This document shows, one piece after another, positions 63,422 to 64,000 of a stretch of 64,000 nt of DNA. The notes below the pieces were generated by a model. The model was given only the letters and a program-made list of their open reading frames with translations. It was not told the DNA's origin and made no database searches. The position numbers and the translations under genes are program-made. The stretch is from Rosa chinensis (lineage: Eukaryota; Streptophyta; Magnoliopsida; Rosales; Rosaceae), in assembly GCF_002994745.2 (NCBI RefSeq), contig NC_037093.1, forward strand, positions 67,537,510 to 67,601,509, in the 5' to 3' direction. How positions within the stretch are numbered: the first letter of the stretch is position 1; each line of letters starts with the position of its first letter.

Positions 63422-64000
63422 ATGTTGTCAAAAAAAGCTAGCTGCGACTCTCATGGCCAAGACTCATCCTACTTCCTGGGGTGGGAAAAATACGAGAAGA
63501 ACCCTTACCATCAAGTTCATAATCCCACCGGAATCATCCAGATGGGACTTGCAGAGAATCAGGTTAGCTAGCTAGGTTCTTAGTAACTTAGTTCTCATCA
63601 TCGCCATGAAAAAAAGAAGAAACAAATACAGAAAAAAAATGACGTGATCTAAGTAGGTCAATCGGTCACTTCAATTGAGTTATTGTGATATATCCAAATG
63701 CCCACCTAACATTAGTTGCGTCCGTGTGCATGGTGGTCTTATTATTCTCTTGTATGATTAGTGTTAATTAATTAGTAGTAAGCACTTGACTTCCAGACTG
63801 TACTGATGGCCATGAACACACTTTGTTGCAGCTTTCGTTTGACCTAGTTGAGTCATGGCTTGCAAGCAACCCAGATGCGGCGGGGCTCAAAAGAAACGGA
63901 GAATCCATCTTCCGAGAGCTAGCTCTCTTTCAAGACTATCACGGCTTGCCGGCTTTCAAGAAAGTAATTACCTAACTAATCATTTTCGAATTTGATATTT
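63422..64000 (+). CDS. ACS: ACC synthase, first two exons (runs off the window)
   Basis: Exon 1 (63422-63562) reads [20 protein letters not shown], followed by [19 protein letters not shown] and QMGLAENQ. Exon 2 (63832-63963) reads [20 protein letters not shown] through [18 protein letters not shown] and ends at a GT donor; intron 2 reaches the edge. These are the conserved N-terminal boxes of 1-aminocyclopropane-1-carboxylate synthases, PLP enzymes that make the ethylene precursor from S-adenosylmethionine in the cytosol. The PLP lysine and the C-terminal regulatory tail lie outside the window, so the ACS subtype cannot be decided. Confidence 0.93.

Overview
The window is nuclear DNA of a flowering plant. 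Genes have many short GT-AG introns, intergenic DNA is AT-rich, and TATA and GA microsatellites and several classes of plant transposon are present. The protein families and their sequence flavour suggest a eudicot, most likely Rosaceae (rose or strawberry type); that placement is an inference from remembered family sequences, not a search.

Four apparently intact host genes were reconstructed exon by exon. They are an AVT6-like vacuolar amino-acid transporter (7154-9611, minus), a small helix-hairpin-helix protein (20209-21651, minus), a squalene epoxidase of sterol/triterpenoid synthesis (32980-36389, plus) and a membrane-anchored J-domain protein (37120-39294, minus). A fifth, an ACC synthase of ethylene synthesis, starts at 63422 and runs off the right edge. 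A glycine-rich secreted protein, probably GPI-anchored, lies at 16271-16744.

The rest is mostly relics and transposons. From 2 to 6 kb there are AVT6 3'-exon and PPR relics and a 2.6 kb solo LTR. From 10.9 to 19.4 kb there are three F-box/LRR relics, one split by a 3.1 kb Mutator-like element (MULE), plus a stray squalene-epoxidase fragment. From 23.5 to 28.4 kb there is a young, nearly complete Ty1/copia element. From 29.3 to 32.5 kb there is a second MULE. From 40.6 to 46.0 kb a CGR2/CGR3-type pectin methyltransferase pseudogene is broken by a copia deletion derivative. From 47.2 to 48.9 kb there is an ORF1-only LINE-like retroposon. From 49.0 to 54.9 kb there is a 5.9 kb CACTA element that has captured pieces of at least three host genes (HVA22, inositol polyphosphate 5-phosphatase, PDR-type ABC transporter), and a second ORF1-only retroposon sits inside it. 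From 55 to 63 kb there is gene-poor DNA with internal duplications, a copia RT scrap and a foldback MULE-type MITE 0.56 kb upstream of the ACC synthase start codon.

The strongest observations are the CACTA element, where two unrelated captured genes are fused in frame in one exon, and the pair of RT-less DUF4283/zinc-knuckle/AT-hook retroposons with long target-site duplications. Most mobile-element borders were fixed from target-site duplications read directly in the sequence.
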